Assembly: GCF_003182475.1 (NCBI RefSeq)
Contig: NZ_QGTS01000001.1
Span: forward strand, 417,980 to 481,979
Direction: 5' to 3'
Source: Mangrovibacter plantisponsor
Lineage (GTDB): Bacteria; Pseudomonadota; Gammaproteobacteria; Enterobacterales; Enterobacteriaceae
DNA length: 64,000 bases
Of the stretch, positions 1 through 10,539 are shown one piece after another (position 1 is the first letter of the stretch; each line of letters starts with the position of its first letter). The notes beneath the pieces were generated by a model, which saw only the letters and a program-made list of their open reading frames with translations, made no database searches and had not been told where the DNA came from. Made by a program: the position numbers and the translations under genes.

Positions 1-21
1 TAAAAGTTTTGCAGGCGCAAA

Positions 22-1050
22 TTACGCCTTACCTGATATCTGTGTTGCAGACATCGCCAACGTGGTATCCAGCATTCGGTTGGCGAAGCCCCACTCATTA
101 TCACACCAGACCAATGTTTTGATCAGGTGCCCACCACTTACCCGGGTTTGGGTGCCATCCACAATAGCGCTATGTGGATCGTGGTTAAAATCGGTCGAGA
201 CTAACGGTAATTCCGTATAGTCAACTATACCATGAAATGCCCCCTGTGCCGCTTTTTGCAGCAACAGGTTAACCTCTTGCGCAGTAACTTTATGTGACAC
301 AGTGACGCTCAAATCAATCGCAGTCACGTTAATGACCGGAACGCGTACAGCAATAGCTTCAAAGCGGTCACAAAATTTCGGAAAAATACGGGTGATGCCT
401 GCAGCCAGCCGGGTATCGACCGGAATAATTGACTGGCTGGCTGCCCGGGTGCGGCGCAAGTCCGGGTGGTAAGCATCGATCACCTGCTGGTCATGCATCG
501 CAGAGTGAATGGTTGTGACCGTCCCTGATTCAATTTCCCAGGCTTCATCAAGCAACTTAATAACGGGAATAATACAGTTAGTCGTGCAGGATGCGTTGGA
601 AACAATGCGGTCTGTCGGGCGGAGTTGGTCATGATTGACACCGTAAACCACGGTGGCATCCAGCGTATTACCGCCGGGGTGCGAAAACAGCACTTTTTTG
701 GCTCCAGCCTCAATGTGAGCCAGACCATCTTCACGGCTACCATAGACCCCAGTGCAATCCAGCACGATGTCCACATCCAGCGCCCGCCAGGGCAGTGAGG
801 CAATATCCCGTTGATGCAAAATGCGAATAGTGTCATCACCAATGAAGAGTTGTTCGCGGTCATGGCGAACTTCCCAGGCAAAACGGCCATGGCTGGTATC
901 GTATTTAAGCAAATGCGCCATACCAGCGGCATCAGCCAGCTCGTTGATTGCCACAACGGTGATTTCCGCACGGCGACCGGATTCGTAAAGCGCCCGAACC
1001 ACGTTCCGCCCAATGCGACCAAAGCCATTTATCGCGATGCGTACGGTCAT
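22..1050 (-). CDS. epd: D-erythrose-4-phosphate dehydrogenase
   Basis: NAD-dependent oxidation of erythrose 4-phosphate to 4-phosphoerythronate, the first step of the DXP-dependent pyridoxal phosphate branch. The 342 aa protein is a GAPDH paralogue: an N-terminal Rossmann start ([11 protein letters not shown]) and the catalytic cysteine motif SNASCTTNC near residue 155 are visible. The ATG at 1050 has a good upstream SD (CAGGAGAG on the minus strand). In E. coli epd heads an operon with pgk and fbaA; here those would lie to the left, outside the window. Length is close to the E. coli protein. Confident. Confidence 0.96.
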   Translation of the reverse strand: MTVRIAINGFGRIGRNVVRALYESGRRAEITVVAINELADAAGMAHLLKYDTSHGRFAWEVRHDREQLFIGDDTIRILHQRDIASLPWRALDVDIVLDCTGVYGSREDGLAHIEAGAKKVLFSHPGGNTLDATVVYGVNHDQLRPTDRIVSNASCTTNCIIPVIKLLDEAWEIESGTVTTIHSAMHDQQVIDAYHPDLRRTRAASQSIIPVDTRLAAGITRIFPKFCDRFEAIAVRVPVINVTAIDLSVTVSHKVTAQEVNLLLQKAAQGAFHGIVDYTELPLVSTDFNHDPHSAIVDGTQTRVSGGHLIKTLVWCDNEWGFANRMLDTTLAMSATQISGKA

Positions 1051-1354
1051 ATCTCTCCTGCCAGGATTCTGTGCAATGTTGTGGCAAACAGGGTAATGCA
1101 GCCACCGCCTCAGGGGAATCCTCGCCAGCCATAAATCACGACTGTTTGGTTAAATGTCGAACATTTCAAACTACTGAAACGCTTCAGCCAGCATATTAGA
1201 AATAAGGAATAAAGGGAATATTCCCTCTGTGTTATCACTCATTCTTCTGACCTGCGTCACACTTTTCGCTCTTTCACTGGCCAGAAGATAATCCGTGCAA
1301 GAATAACCGCCAGGAATAATGGAATAATTTACTGCCTGAGGTGATATCATGGGC

Positions 1355-1382
1355 GTAAAAAAGCCGGGCAAATTGCCCGGCT
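1355..1382 (-). terminator. Intrinsic terminator downstream of tktA
   Basis: On the minus strand a near-perfect GC-rich stem (AGCCGGGCAA / TTGCCCGGCT, 10 bp around a single central base, so probably an 8 bp stem with a small loop) is followed by a run of six T. It lies just past the tktA stop and should separate tktA transcription from epd. Confidence 0.8.
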
Positions 1383-1407
1383 ATATAAACAGACGTTGGT
1401 GGGACGA

Positions 1408-3399
1408 TTACAGTAAAGATTTCGCCTGTTTCACTACGTTTTCTACAGTGAAACCGAACTCTTTAAACAGCAACTCTGCTGGCGCAGATTCACCGAACGT
1501 AGTCATGCCCACAATGGCACCGTTCAGGCCGGTGTATTTGTACCAGTAGTCAGCAATGCCTGCTTCAATTGCCACACGGGCAGCAACCGCTTTTGGCAGC
1601 ACCGCTTCACGGTAAGCAGCATCCTGTTTCTCAAACACGTCGGTTGACGGCATGGAAACCACACGCGCTTTCACACCTTCGCCAGACAGTTGTTCCCACG
1701 CGGCAACCGCCAGTTCCACTTCAGAACCGGTGGCAATGAAAATCACCTGCGGCTGGCCTTCACAGTCTTTCAGCACATAGCCACCACGCGCTGCATCAGC
1801 GAGTTGTTGGGCACTGCGCTCCTGTTGGGCCAGGTTCTGGCGGGACAGAATCAACGCGGTCGGGCCGTCATGGCGTTCAACGGCCGCTTTCCAGGCAATG
1901 GCACTTTCCACCTGGTCGCACGGGCGCCATGTACTCATGTTCGGCGTCACACGCAGGGAAGCCAGTTGCTCCACAGGCTGGTGAGTCGGGCCATCTTCGC
2001 CCAGACCAATTGAGTCGTGGGTATACACCATCACCTGGCGCTGTTTCATCAGCGCTGCCATACGCACTGCGTTACGGGCATATTCCACAAACATCAGGAA
2101 GGTGGAGGTGTACGGCAGGAAACCACCGTGCAACGCGATACCGTTGGCAATCGCCGTCATCCCGAATTCACGCACACCATAGTGAATGTAGTTACCGGCG
2201 GTGTCTTCGTTAATGGATTTGGAGCCGGACCAGATGGTCAGGTTGCTCGGAGCCAGGTCAGCAGAACCACCGAGGAATTCCGGTAACCACGGGCCAAAGG
2301 CTTCAATGGCATTCTGCGACGCTTTACGGCTGGCAATTTTAGCCGGGCTGGCCTGCAGTTTTTCAATAAAGGCCTGGGAGTTTGCGGCAAAGTCTGCCGG
2401 CATTTCACCGCTCATACGGCGGGTGAATTCAGCCGCTTCCTGCGGGAAAGCTTTGCTGTAGGCTGCAAATTTTTCATCCCATGCGGATTCTTTTGCTTTA
2501 CCTGCTTCAGAGGCATCCCACTGGCCATAGATATCCTGCGGGATAACAAAAGGTTCGTATTTCCAGCCAAGCTGTTCACGGGTGGCGGCCACTTCGGCAT
2601 CACCCAGCGGTGCGCCGTGGGAATCATGGGTACCGGCCTTGTTTGGCGAACCGAAACCGATGATGGTTTTGCACATCAGCAGGGACGGTTTGTCTGTGAC
2701 ACTGCGCGCTTCGTCGATGGCGCGTTTGATGGAGTCAGCATCATGGCCGTCAACACCGCGTACCACATGCCAGCCGTAAGCTTCAAAGCGTTTGGCGGTG
2801 TCATCCGTGAACCAGCCTTCCACATGACCGTCGATGGAAATGCCGTTGTCATCGTAGAACGCCACCAGTTTACCCAGTTTCAGGGTACCGGCCAGGGAGC
2901 ACACTTCGTGAGAAATCCCTTCCATCATGCAGCCATCGCCCATAAAGGCATAGGTGTGGTGGTCAACGATTTCATGGCCCGGACGGTTAAACTGCGCGGC
3001 CATGGTTTTCTCAGCAATCGCCATACCCACTGCGTTGGCAATCCCCTGCCCCAGCGGGCCAGTGGTGGTTTCCACACCAGCGGTGTAACCCACTTCCGGG
3101 TGGCCCGGGGTTTTGGAGTGCAGCTGGCGGAAGTTTTTCAGTTCTTCAATTGGCAGGTCGTAGCCGGAGAGGTGCAGCAGGCTGTAAAGCAGCATGGAGC
3201 CATGGCCGTTAGACAGGACAAAGCGGTCACGGTCAGCCCAGTGCGGGTTCTTCGGGTTATGATTCAGGTAATCACGCCACAGGACCTCAGCAATGTCAGC
3301 CATCCCCATAGGGGCACCGGGGTGACCGGATTTGGCTTTTTGTACTGCGTCCATGCTGAGCGCACGAATGGCGTTGGCAAGCTCTTTACGAGAAGACAT
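1408..3399 (-). CDS. tktA: Transketolase A
   Basis: Thiamine-diphosphate enzyme of the pentose phosphate pathway that transfers two-carbon ketol units between sugar phosphates. The chosen start ([15 protein letters not shown]) gives 663 aa, the E. coli TktA length. An open extension to 3477 exists but is not conserved, and the start at 3399 has a TGGAGT SD. The ThDP-binding GDGCMMEG motif, the pyrimidine-domain region and the C-terminal transketolase domain are present. It stands alone between the epd promoter region and the 3' end of speA. In E. coli, loiP and speB lie between tktA and speA; neither is here. Confidence 0.98.
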   Translation of the reverse strand: MSSRKELANAIRALSMDAVQKAKSGHPGAPMGMADIAEVLWRDYLNHNPKNPHWADRDRFVLSNGHGSMLLYSLLHLSGYDLPIEELKNFRQLHSKTPGHPEVGYTAGVETTTGPLGQGIANAVGMAIAEKTMAAQFNRPGHEIVDHHTYAFMGDGCMMEGISHEVCSLAGTLKLGKLVAFYDDNGISIDGHVEGWFTDDTAKRFEAYGWHVVRGVDGHDADSIKRAIDEARSVTDKPSLLMCKTIIGFGSPNKAGTHDSHGAPLGDAEVAATREQLGWKYEPFVIPQDIYGQWDASEAGKAKESAWDEKFAAYSKAFPQEAAEFTRRMSGEMPADFAANSQAFIEKLQASPAKIASRKASQNAIEAFGPWLPEFLGGSADLAPSNLTIWSGSKSINEDTAGNYIHYGVREFGMTAIANGIALHGGFLPYTSTFLMFVEYARNAVRMAALMKQRQVMVYTHDSIGLGEDGPTHQPVEQLASLRVTPNMSTWRPCDQVESAIAWKAAVERHDGPTALILSRQNLAQQERSAQQLADAARGGYVLKDCEGQPQVIFIATGSEVELAVAAWEQLSGEGVKARVVSMPSTDVFEKQDAAYREAVLPKAVAARVAIEAGIADYWYKYTGLNGAIVGMTTFGESAPAELLFKEFGFTVENVVKQAKSLL

Positions 3400-3778
3400 T
3401 TTGACTCCAGATCGGATAGTTGAAGACCAGGCCTTAATAACGGTTTCAAGCCTGCGCCCCAATGGCGTATAACCCAAAGCAAAAACATCCCATTACAGTA
3501 AACTGTATTCAGGTTGTGTTAATTTCAGGCTATTGATTCACCAAAATAAGTGGGCACATATCTCTGGCCGTTAGGGCTCCAAAAAGTTGTCCATCAATTT
3601 AACCTAAGCAGCCTGTCATGTACATGGAACATCCTTTTGTCCACAGATAAATCTGCGAAACAGCCCTCAGGTTCTGTAGTTGAGTATCGCACAGGCTGTG
3701 CCTGAGGATTTATACTTATGCGCCCTGGAAGCGGATTTTAAGACTTTTTGCTTACTGTTCTGCTGGTAAACAGGCAAT
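3400..3778. other. Intergenic region upstream of tktA
   Basis: About 380 bp between the tktA start and the speA terminator. It should hold the tktA promoter and leader. I see no convincing small ORF and no trace of the speB or loiP genes that occupy this place in E. coli. Confidence 0.6.
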
Positions 3779-3816
3779 AAAAAAACGGCGCGCAGGTAAC
3801 CCGCGAGCCGTTTTTT
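3779..3816 (-). terminator. Intrinsic terminator downstream of speA
   Basis: A-rich and T-rich runs flank an interrupted GC stem (AAAAAACGGCTCGCGG ... GCGCGCCGTTTTTTT on the minus strand), located 17 bp beyond the speA stop. The arrangement is nearly symmetrical and could work in both directions. Confidence 0.8.
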
Positions 3817-3833
3817 AGCAAACGAATAATGGG

Positions 3834-5810
3834 TTATTCGTCTTCGAGGTAGGTATAGCCGTAAAGACCAGCTTCAAACTCTTCCATAAATTGCTGTTGC
3901 AATACAGAGTCCAGGCCAGTCTGCTTAACCTGATCGCGGAAATGTGTCAGCAGTGTATTAGGGTCCAGTTGCACATATTGCAGCATGTCAGCAACGGTAT
4001 CACCCTCGTCAGACAGCTCTACTTCCACGGTGCCATCAGGGAAGACAAACACATCCACGGCTTCAGTATCACCAAACAGGTTATGCATGTTGCCCAAAAT
4101 TTCCTGGTATGCCCCCACCATAAAGAAGCCGAGTAACGGTGGGTTTTCAGGATCATATTCCGGCATTGGCATGGTCGTCGCGATACCGTCGCCATCCACA
4201 TAATGGTCTATAGCACCATCTGAGTCACAGGTGATATCCAGCAACACAGCACGGCGTTCTGGCGCATGGTTCAGCCCTTCAAGTGGCAAAACCGGGAACA
4301 ACTGGTCTATCCCCCAGGCGTCCGGCATGGACTGGAACAGCGAGAAGTTGACGTACAGTTTATCCGCCATACGTTCCTGCAGTTCATCAATAATTGGCCG
4401 GTGAGCACGGTTTTGCGGATCCAACTGTTTTTGCACCTCATGGCACATACTCAAATAGAGTTGTTCAGCCCAGGCGCGTTCCTGAAGATTGAATGTTCCA
4501 GATGAGTAACCAACATGGATATCATGCAAATCCATCTGGCTGTCGTGCAGCCATTCACGCAAGGAGCGGCGGTTGCCAGGCTCATGCATTTCTTCCCAAG
4601 TTTCCCACATGCTTTGCAATGCACGGGAGGCATCTTCAGCCGGGGGGGTTGGGTTGGAAAACTCGTTGCGCTCTACCCCAATAATATTGGAAACCAGAAC
4701 CGTGTGGTGCGCAGTCACTGCGCGGCCAGATTCGGTGATAACCGTCGGGTGTGGCAAACCATGCTCTTCACAAGCATCGCCAATGGCCCAAATAATGTTA
4801 TTGGCGTATTCGTTCAGGCCATAGTTCACCGAGCAGTCAGACTGAGAACGTGTCCCTTCATAGTCCACGCCCAGGCCGCCACCAACATCAAAGCACTGAA
4901 TATTCACACCCAGTTTATGCAGTTCAACATAGAAACGCGCAGACTCACGAACACCAGTTGCGATATCGCGGATGTTCGCCATCTGCGAACCCAGGTGGAA
5001 GTGCAGCAGTTGCAGGCTGTCAAGGCGGTTAGCCTCACGCAACATTTCAACCAGTTGCAATACCTGGGTTGCTGCAAGGCCAAATTTCGATTTTTCGCCA
5101 CCGGAAGACTGCCATTTGCCAGACCCTTGTGAAGCCAGGCGAGCACGAACCCCCAGGCGTGGCACAACATTCAGGCGAGCAGCTTCTTCCAGAACGATAT
5201 TAATTTCCGTCATTTTTTCGATGACCAGATAGACTTTGTGGCCCATCTTTTCACCGATCATCGCCAGGCGAATGTATTCACGGTCTTTGTAACCATTACA
5301 CACAATCACTGAGCGGGTCATACCGGCGTGAGCCAGTACCGCCATCAACTCGGCCTTGGAACCTGCTTCCAGCCCCAGCGGTTCACCAGAGTGAATCAGT
5401 GACTCAATCACGCGGCGATGCTGGTTGACCTTGATAGGGTAAACCAGGAAATAGTCACCATTATAGCCGTATGATTCACGGGCGCGTTTGAATGCCCCAT
5501 TAATAGAACGCAGGCGGTGCTGGAGAATTTGTGGGAAACAAAACAGAGCAGGAAGACGCTGCCCCTGAGCTTCACGCTCCTTCACCAGTTTTGCCAGATC
5601 AACCCGAGCTTGCGGTACGTCCGGATCCGGGCAAACACTAATGTGCCCCAGTTCGTTGACGTCATAATAGTTATTGCCCCACCAGGCAATATTGTATGTA
5701 CGCAGCATTTTGCTGGCTTCCTGGGAGTTCATTGCAACCTCCTGCATGGAACGGAGTACACCCTGTTCGCCTGCTGACGAACCCGGAACAAAAGAAATGT
5801 CGTCAGACAT
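3834..5810 (-). CDS. speA: Biosynthetic arginine decarboxylase
   Basis: PLP enzyme that converts arginine to agmatine for putrescine synthesis. The 658 aa length from the MSDD start equals E. coli SpeA, and similarity is very high throughout, including the PLP-lysine region [10 protein letters not shown] near residue 127 and the fold-III decarboxylase motif [11 protein letters not shown]. The start at 5810 is preferred over an upstream in-frame ATG because it matches the family and has AGGTT upstream. The small yqgB ORF overlaps its 5' end. The agmatinase gene speB, normally next to it, is absent from this locus. Confidence 0.98.
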   Translation of the reverse strand: MSDDISFVPGSSAGEQGVLRSMQEVAMNSQEASKMLRTYNIAWWGNNYYDVNELGHISVCPDPDVPQARVDLAKLVKEREAQGQRLPALFCFPQILQHRLRSINGAFKRARESYGYNGDYFLVYPIKVNQHRRVIESLIHSGEPLGLEAGSKAELMAVLAHAGMTRSVIVCNGYKDREYIRLAMIGEKMGHKVYLVIEKMTEINIVLEEAARLNVVPRLGVRARLASQGSGKWQSSGGEKSKFGLAATQVLQLVEMLREANRLDSLQLLHFHLGSQMANIRDIATGVRESARFYVELHKLGVNIQCFDVGGGLGVDYEGTRSQSDCSVNYGLNEYANNIIWAIGDACEEHGLPHPTVITESGRAVTAHHTVLVSNIIGVERNEFSNPTPPAEDASRALQSMWETWEEMHEPGNRRSLREWLHDSQMDLHDIHVGYSSGTFNLQERAWAEQLYLSMCHEVQKQLDPQNRAHRPIIDELQERMADKLYVNFSLFQSMPDAWGIDQLFPVLPLEGLNHAPERRAVLLDITCDSDGAIDHYVDGDGIATTMPMPEYDPENPPLLGFFMVGAYQEILGNMHNLFGDTEAVDVFVFPDGTVEVELSDEGDTVADMLQYVQLDPNTLLTHFRDQVKQTGLDSVLQQQFMEEFEAGLYGYTYLEDE

Positions 5811-5949
5811 TGCGAACCTCAATTTTTGTCGAAAAAGTAAAACAGTTGACTACTATCGCAGGGCATACCTGAGATAACAACCCATAAGCAACACCCGGAG
5901 TTAGCAGAACATAAAGCTTCGCTAACCGCGTGACCGGTTTCATTTTCAT
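5803..5949 (-). CDS. yqgB: YqgB-like acid-stress small protein
   Basis: A 48 aa ORF that ends 8 nt inside speA. It resembles the 43 aa E. coli YqgB, which also precedes speA: both share KPV near the start, then AYGLLSQ and AIVVNCFT. The central part is hydrophobic. An ATG at 5949 gives MKMKPV; a second ATG two codons later is equally possible, and no strong SD is visible. The overlap of its TGA with the speA start suggests that its translation could influence speA translation. The homology call rests on remembered sequence; the role in acid stress is taken from annotation of the family. Confidence 0.75.
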   Translation of the reverse strand: MKMKPVTRLAKLYVLLTPGVAYGLLSQVCPAIVVNCFTFSTKIEVRNV

Positions 5950-6502
5950 AACATTGTAAGACACGATTCCGAACGCCACATGACAGTCCGGCGAAACCTG
6001 GAAAAATCCTTCTGGAAAACCAGAAGAGCCCTTGCTCAGTTCAGGTGGCGAAAACCAGCTCGAGAATCCTGAGACGTGCCGAAATGGGTATGACATCGGC
6101 TGGAAAACAAAAGTGAGAAGCAGGTGGAGAGGTGCGTATATACACCTGAGGAGCGACGTAACAACGGAATTTGTTGAAAATGGCGGTTCATTGTCATTGC
6201 TTGTTATCACCTCCACGCATACAACTGCATGCGATAAGTAAAGCCCGCGGCCTGGTCACAAAGACGAAAGCCACGCTACTGAGAATTTGCTCAACCCGGC
6301 TGGAAGTGAGTAACACAGTGCAAAACCGATTACCTGACGATATAAGCCGCGCGCGCCGTTTTATACCCACATCACCACCAAAAAGCAAAACAAAAATGCG
6401 CTATCTGGCCTGTGCTTTCCTCCGCTGTTTTGTAACAAAACAGCAGCATCGTGAACCCGATCAAAAAACCACTGGAAATCTGCTTAAGGTATAACCTAGA
6501 AT
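5950..6502. other. Long intergenic region between yqgB/speA and metK
   Basis: About 550 bp between divergent units. Several open frames occur on both strands but none has a credible start, SD or recognisable product. It must contain the speA/yqgB leader and promoter. I recognise no equivalent of yqgC or yqgD, which sit here in E. coli. Confidence 0.5.
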
Positions 6503-6534
6503 AGCCGTCCAGAAGTTAATCCATCTATACTGAT
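6503..6534. promoter_or_regulatory. Candidate MetJ operator (tandem met boxes) upstream of metK
   Basis: Four adjacent 8-mers in phase, AGCCGTCC, AGAAGTTA, ATCCATCT and ATACTGAT, match the met box consensus AGACGTCT at about 6, 5, 5 and 4 positions. MetJ binds such tandem arrays and represses metK in E. coli. The array lies about 120 bp before the metK start. Confidence 0.5.
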
Positions 6535-6654
6535 TAACACTAAGACTGCTGGTGTTGATTACCACCCCAAATGACGTTTGTCAGCATAGTCCTTATAAAG
6601 GATGTGGGTTATCAGCAGTCCCTGATAATCGATTTACTCCAGGGTGAAGATAAT

Positions 6655-7806
6655 ATGGCAAAACACCTTTTTACGTCCGAGTCAGTATCCGAAGGGCATC
6701 CCGATAAAATCGCAGACCAGATTTCAGACGCCGTTCTCGACGCGATTCTGGAACAGGATCCTAAAGCACGTGTTGCCTGTGAGACTTACGTAAAAACGGG
6801 CATGGTTCTGGTAGGTGGTGAAATCACCACCAGCGCCTGGGTTGATATTGAAGAAATTACCCGTAATACCGTGCGTGATATTGGTTATATTCATTCCGAC
6901 ATGGGCTTTGACGCAAACTCTTGCGCCGTTCTGAGCGCCATCGGCAAACAGTCTCCGGATATCAACCAGGGTGTTGACCGTGCAGACCCGCTGGAACAGG
7001 GTGCTGGCGACCAGGGCCTGATGTTTGGTTATGCCACCAATGAAACCGATGTGCTGATGCCGGCACCAATCACTTATGCTCATCGCCTGGTTCAGCGCCA
7101 GTCTGAAGTGCGTAAAAATGGCACACTGCCCTGGTTACGTCCTGATGCGAAAAGCCAGGTAACCTTCCAGTATGATGACGGTAAAATTGTCGGCATTGAT
7201 GCAGTTGTGTTGTCTACTCAGCATTCAGAATCAGTTACGCAGAAAGATCTGCAAGAAGCCGTAATGGAAGAAATCATCAAGCCTGTTCTGCCAGCAGAAT
7301 GGCTGAGTGCTTCCACCAAGTTCTTTATTAACCCAACTGGCCGTTTTGTTATTGGTGGCCCAATGGGCGATTGCGGCCTGACCGGGCGGAAAATTATCGT
7401 TGATACCTACGGCGGTATGGCTCGCCATGGTGGTGGGGCATTCTCCGGTAAAGACCCGTCCAAGGTGGACCGTTCTGCTGCTTATGCGGCTCGTTATGTA
7501 GCGAAAAACATCGTTGCTGCGGGTCTGGCAGATCGCTGTGAAATCCAGGTGTCCTATGCCATCGGTGTGGCAGAACCAACGTCCATCATGGTAGAAACCT
7601 TTGGCACCGAAAAAGTGGCACCAGAGTTACTGACAGCACTGGTTCGCGAACATTTTGACCTGCGCCCATATGGCCTTATCAAAATGCTGGATCTGTTACA
7701 TCCGATCTACCGTGAGACAGCGGCTTATGGTCACTTTGGCCGTGACCACTTCCCGTGGGAAAAAACCGACAAAGCTGCCGACCTGCGCGCGGCTGCCGGG
7801 CTGTAA
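6655..7806 (+). CDS. metK: S-adenosylmethionine synthetase
   Basis: Makes S-adenosylmethionine from ATP and methionine; cytoplasmic tetramer. The 383 aa protein starts [18 protein letters not shown] and carries the methionine/ATP motif [16 protein letters not shown] and the glycine-rich signature [19 protein letters not shown] near residue 260. The ATG at 6655 follows AGGGTG. Met-box-like repeats upstream point to MetJ control. A duplicated terminator and repeat copy 1 lie downstream. Confidence 0.98.
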   Translation: MAKHLFTSESVSEGHPDKIADQISDAVLDAILEQDPKARVACETYVKTGMVLVGGEITTSAWVDIEEITRNTVRDIGYIHSDMGFDANSCAVLSAIGKQSPDINQGVDRADPLEQGAGDQGLMFGYATNETDVLMPAPITYAHRLVQRQSEVRKNGTLPWLRPDAKSQVTFQYDDGKIVGIDAVVLSTQHSESVTQKDLQEAVMEEIIKPVLPAEWLSASTKFFINPTGRFVIGGPMGDCGLTGRKIIVDTYGGMARHGGGAFSGKDPSKVDRSAAYAARYVAKNIVAAGLADRCEIQVSYAIGVAEPTSIMVETFGTEKVAPELLTALVREHFDLRPYGLIKMLDLLHPIYRETAAYGHFGRDHFPWEKTDKAADLRAAAGL

Positions 7807-7827
7807 TAATCAGCTTCAGGCATCTTT

Positions 7828-7851
7828 GAGGGCCAGTATTCACTGGTCCTC
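7828..7851 (+). terminator. metK terminator hairpin without a T-tract (left copy)
   Basis: A 10 bp stem (GAGGGCCAGT / ACTGGTCCTC, one G-T pair) with loop ATTC, just after metK. No T-run follows; repeat copy 1 begins four bases later. The same hairpin, with a T-run, occurs again at 7992. Confidence 0.6.
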
Positions 7852-7854
7852 AAA

Positions 7855-7986
7855 TTGATGAAAAAGAAGGAAAAAGCGTGGTTTTTCCTTCTTTTAAGTT
7901 AGCAGCCGAAAATCAATAAATTGATTTTCCTGGTTTTTTATTGGATGACATCCTCTCGTTCTGTGCAGACATGAGGTTCGTCATCA
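7855..7986 (+). repeat. 132 bp dispersed repeat, copy 1
   Basis: Starts TTGATGA and ends TCATCA (TCATCAA in this copy), giving short terminal inverted repeats. Inside is a perfect 14 bp stem at 7862-7875 / 7882-7895 (A/T-rich ends, AAGGAAAAA core, loop GCGTGG) ending in TTTT, then a second stem GAAAATCAAT / ATTGATTTTC. Two further copies, at 19491 and 24174, share most bases. It is not ERIC or a REP sequence as I know them. Copy 1 lies between two copies of the metK terminator hairpin. Confidence 0.85.
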
Positions 7987-7991
7987 AACTC

Positions 7992-8017
7992 AGGGCCAGT
8001 ATTCACTGGCCCTTTTT
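7992..8017 (+). terminator. metK-type intrinsic terminator (right copy)
   Basis: Perfect 9 bp stem AGGGCCAGT / ACTGGCCCT, loop ATTC, then TTTT. The 17 bases at 7993-8009 are identical to 7830-7846 on the other side of repeat copy 1. Confidence 0.8.
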
Positions 8018-8175
8018 ATGACTCTTCGCAATTGTTTACTGGCTAACTTTTCTCTTTGTAAGACCGCACACTCTTCTCTGACGCCTGCAACCAGCACATT
8101 TTACATAACGCTAAATCATCCTGTGCCGCCCCAAACAGTTGTTTACTGCCAATTTGTTTGCCTCTACGTGTGACA

Positions 8176-8191
8176 ATGGAAACGATTACAC
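8176..8191. promoter_or_regulatory. Candidate GalR/GalS operator (distal)
   Basis: ATGGAAACGATTACAC matches the gal operator consensus GTGKAANCGNTTNCAC at all but the first position. It lies 183 bp upstream of the second operator, a spacing that would allow looping. Confidence 0.65.
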
Positions 8192-8358
8192 TTCATATTG
8201 CAATATACTTTTTCAGAATCCACTTAAAAAAACATAAATTTGATATTTTTGTTACATAAACTATCAGACTCGTCTAATAAACCAGCATCAAAGAAAATGA
8301 GATAGTTAATAACACAATGATTTAAATCGTAAAATTTTACAATCATAAAACATGAATA

Positions 8359-8374
8359 GTGTAACCGATTACAT
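8359..8374. promoter_or_regulatory. Candidate GalR/GalS operator (proximal)
   Basis: GTGTAACCGATTACAT matches the gal operator consensus at all but the last position, about 85 bp before galP. GalR and GalS repress galP in E. coli. Confidence 0.7.
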
Positions 8375-8377
8375 CAT

Positions 8378-8393
8378 CGTGATAAGGGTCACA
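8378..8393. promoter_or_regulatory. Candidate CRP site upstream of galP
   Basis: CGTGATAAGGGTCACA matches the CRP consensus TGTGA-N6-TCACA at nine of ten informative positions. It sits directly beside the proximal gal operator, as expected for a catabolite-activated sugar transporter gene. Confidence 0.65.
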
Positions 8394-8458
8394 CTTTCTT
8401 ACCTGAACACAACCTACCATTAACATTTGAATAATTAGTAACCCAACTGGAGGGCATC

Positions 8459-9850
8459 ATGCCTGACACTAAAAAGACGGGGCTTTCTAACAAGGCAATG
8501 ACATTTTTTGTCTGCTTTCTGGCCGCACTGGCAGGATTGCTGTTTGGTCTGGATATCGGTGTTATTGCCGGAGCACTTCCCTTTATTGCCCATGAGTTTC
8601 AAATCACATCACACCAACAAGAATGGGTGGTGAGTTCCATGATGTTCGGCGCTGCAGTTGGCGCGGTAGGGAGCGGTTGGCTCTCTTTCCGGCTGGGGCG
8701 TAAATACAGCCTGATGATTGGCGCGATACTGTTCGTGGCCGGGTCACTGTGCTCCGCTCTGGCACCGAATGCCGAAATTCTGATTATTTCCCGCGTGTTA
8801 CTGGGTCTGGCAGTGGGTATAGCTTCCTACACTGCACCGCTGTACCTTTCTGAAATTGCGCCAGAAAAGATTCGCGGCAGTATGATCTCCATGTATCAAT
8901 TAATGATAACTATCGGCATTCTTGGGGCCTATTTATCAGATACTGCCTTCAGCTACAGTGGTGAATGGCGCTGGATGCTTGGCGTTATCACTATTCCGGC
9001 TGCCTTGCTGTTAATTGGCGTGTTCTTTTTACCAGACAGCCCACGCTGGTTTGCAGCCAAACGCCGCTTTCATGATGCTGAACGTGTGCTGATGTACCTG
9101 CGTGACTCAAGTGAAGAAGCCAAACGTGAGCTGGAAGAAATCCGTGACAGCCTGAAGGTGAAACAAAGTGGCTGGTCACTGTTCCGTGAAAACAGCAATT
9201 TCCGTCGGGCTGTGTTCCTTGGTGTACTGCTACAAGTAATGCAGCAATTCACCGGGATGAACGTCATCATGTATTACGCGCCAAAAATTTTTGAAATAGC
9301 TGGTTTTGCCAACACCACAGAGCAAATGTGGGGAACGGTTATCGTCGGCCTCACCAACGTACTGGCAACCTTTATTGCAATTGGCCTGGTTGACCGTTGG
9401 GGGCGTAAACCAACGCTGATCCTTGGGTTTCTTGTGATGGCAGTTGGTATGGGCATTCTCGGCACTATGCTGCATGTAGGTATTCACTCCAGCAATGCAC
9501 AATACTTCGCTGTGGCTATGCTACTGATGTTTATTGTGGGTTTTGCGATGAGTGCCGGCCCGTTGATCTGGGTGCTGTGTTCTGAAATTCAGCCACTGAA
9601 AGGGCGTGATTTCGGCATAACCTGCTCAACGGCTACCAACTGGATTGCCAATATGATTGTCGGCGCAACCTTCCTGACAATGCTCAATAGTCTGGGGAAT
9701 GCAAATACCTTCTGGGTTTATGCCGGGCTGAATGTGTTCTTCATCATTCTGACGCTAATTCTGGTACCAGAAACCAAACATGTTTCCCTTGAACACATCG
9801 AACGTAACCTGATGAAAGGCCGTCCGTTGCGTGAAATTGGCGCCCAATAA
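8459..9850 (+). CDS. galP: Galactose:proton symporter
   Basis: Inner-membrane sugar porter of the major facilitator superfamily, 463 aa and near identical in layout to E. coli GalP (464 aa). Twelve membrane helices are expected. Sugar-porter signatures are visible: the RLGRK-type loop after TM2, PESPRW-like PDSPRWF near residue 195, QQFTGMN in TM7 and PETK at the end. The ATG at 8459 follows GGAGGG. Two gal operators and a CRP site precede it, so induction by galactose and catabolite control are likely. Confidence 0.97.
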   Translation: MPDTKKTGLSNKAMTFFVCFLAALAGLLFGLDIGVIAGALPFIAHEFQITSHQQEWVVSSMMFGAAVGAVGSGWLSFRLGRKYSLMIGAILFVAGSLCSALAPNAEILIISRVLLGLAVGIASYTAPLYLSEIAPEKIRGSMISMYQLMITIGILGAYLSDTAFSYSGEWRWMLGVITIPAALLLIGVFFLPDSPRWFAAKRRFHDAERVLMYLRDSSEEAKRELEEIRDSLKVKQSGWSLFRENSNFRRAVFLGVLLQVMQQFTGMNVIMYYAPKIFEIAGFANTTEQMWGTVIVGLTNVLATFIAIGLVDRWGRKPTLILGFLVMAVGMGILGTMLHVGIHSSNAQYFAVAMLLMFIVGFAMSAGPLIWVLCSEIQPLKGRDFGITCSTATNWIANMIVGATFLTMLNSLGNANTFWVYAGLNVFFIILTLILVPETKHVSLEHIERNLMKGRPLREIGAQ

Positions 9851-9866
9851 AGTATTTGGCAAAATT

Positions 9867-9888
9867 CGGGGGGCGGCAGTGCCCCCCG
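9867..9888 (+). terminator. Terminator-like hairpin after galP
   Basis: 8 bp GC stem CGGGGGGC / GCCCCCCG with a 6 nt loop, 17 bp past the galP stop. There is no T-run after it, so it may act as a transcript-stabilising hairpin instead. Confidence 0.5.
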
Positions 9889-9933
9889 ACACATACTTGC
9901 AGTCAGCAATTTCAGGCTCTATGCTGCCAGCTT

Positions 9934-10443
9934 ATGAATACACGCCGCATCCCCATTGCAATACAACAAGCTATAATGCGCAGCCTGCGCACTAACCTGG
10001 TACGGGCCAATCACTACCTGAATACACAGTACCCTGAGCCCAAAGTCTCCTGGCAACAACGCGGAACATCGGCAGGTACCGCCTGGTTAGAATCCTATGA
10101 AATCCGGCTTAACCCATTATTATTGTTGGAAAACCAGCAAGCATTTACCGAACAGGTTGTGCCACACGAGCTGGCTCATTTGCTGGTCTGGAAGCATTTT
10201 GGCCGGGTTGCTCCCCATGGCAAAGAGTGGAAATGGATGATGGAAACTGTGCTGGGCGTTCCGGCTCAGCGTACTCACCAATTCGAACTCAGCGCCGTGC
10301 GTTCCAATACCTTCCCTTATTATTGCCGTTGCCAGCAACATCAGTTGACGGTACGCCGCCATAACCGGGTATTACGCAAGCAGGCGGAATACCGCTGTAT
10401 TCATTGCGGTGAAATACTGAAACCGGGCACATCTCCCTTGTAA
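9934..10443 (+). CDS. sprT: SprT family zinc metalloprotease-like protein
   Basis: A 169 aa homologue of E. coli SprT. It has the HELAH zinc motif in [17 protein letters not shown] (about residue 75) and a C-terminal zinc ribbon with CRC and CIHCG. The start at 9934 ([13 protein letters not shown]) fits the family better than the open upstream extension. Its role in bacteria is poorly defined; the family resembles SPRTN/Wss1 proteases. It lies between galP and endA as in E. coli. Confidence 0.92.
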   Translation: MNTRRIPIAIQQAIMRSLRTNLVRANHYLNTQYPEPKVSWQQRGTSAGTAWLESYEIRLNPLLLLENQQAFTEQVVPHELAHLLVWKHFGRVAPHGKEWKWMMETVLGVPAQRTHQFELSAVRSNTFPYYCRCQQHQLTVRRHNRVLRKQAEYRCIHCGEILKPGTSPL

Positions 10444-10539
10444 CCACAGCCAGTTAACTGGAAACTTTAGAATCCAACTGATTGAAACTGGATAAATGAT
10501 CAGTTAGGGTGCGGGCATACTTTGACAGAGAATTTCGAT

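Noticed and set aside
811..1134. Open frame of 107 codons on the plus strand across the epd start
   Set aside because: It is antisense to epd, has no SD or family similarity, and follows codon constraints of epd.
2617..3423. 268-codon open frame antisense to tktA
   Set aside because: Mirror frame of a highly biased gene; no recognisable protein and no translation signals.
4515..5132. 205-codon open frame antisense to speA
   Set aside because: Shadow of speA coding sequence with no independent support.
6032..6494. Open frames in the yqgB-metK gap as possible yqgC/yqgD genes
   Set aside because: No similarity that I can recall, poor starts and overlapping alternatives on both strands.
7855..7986. 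Repeat as an ERIC or REP/BIME element
   Set aside because: Length is similar to ERIC, but the sequence and stems do not match ERIC or REP consensus as I know them.
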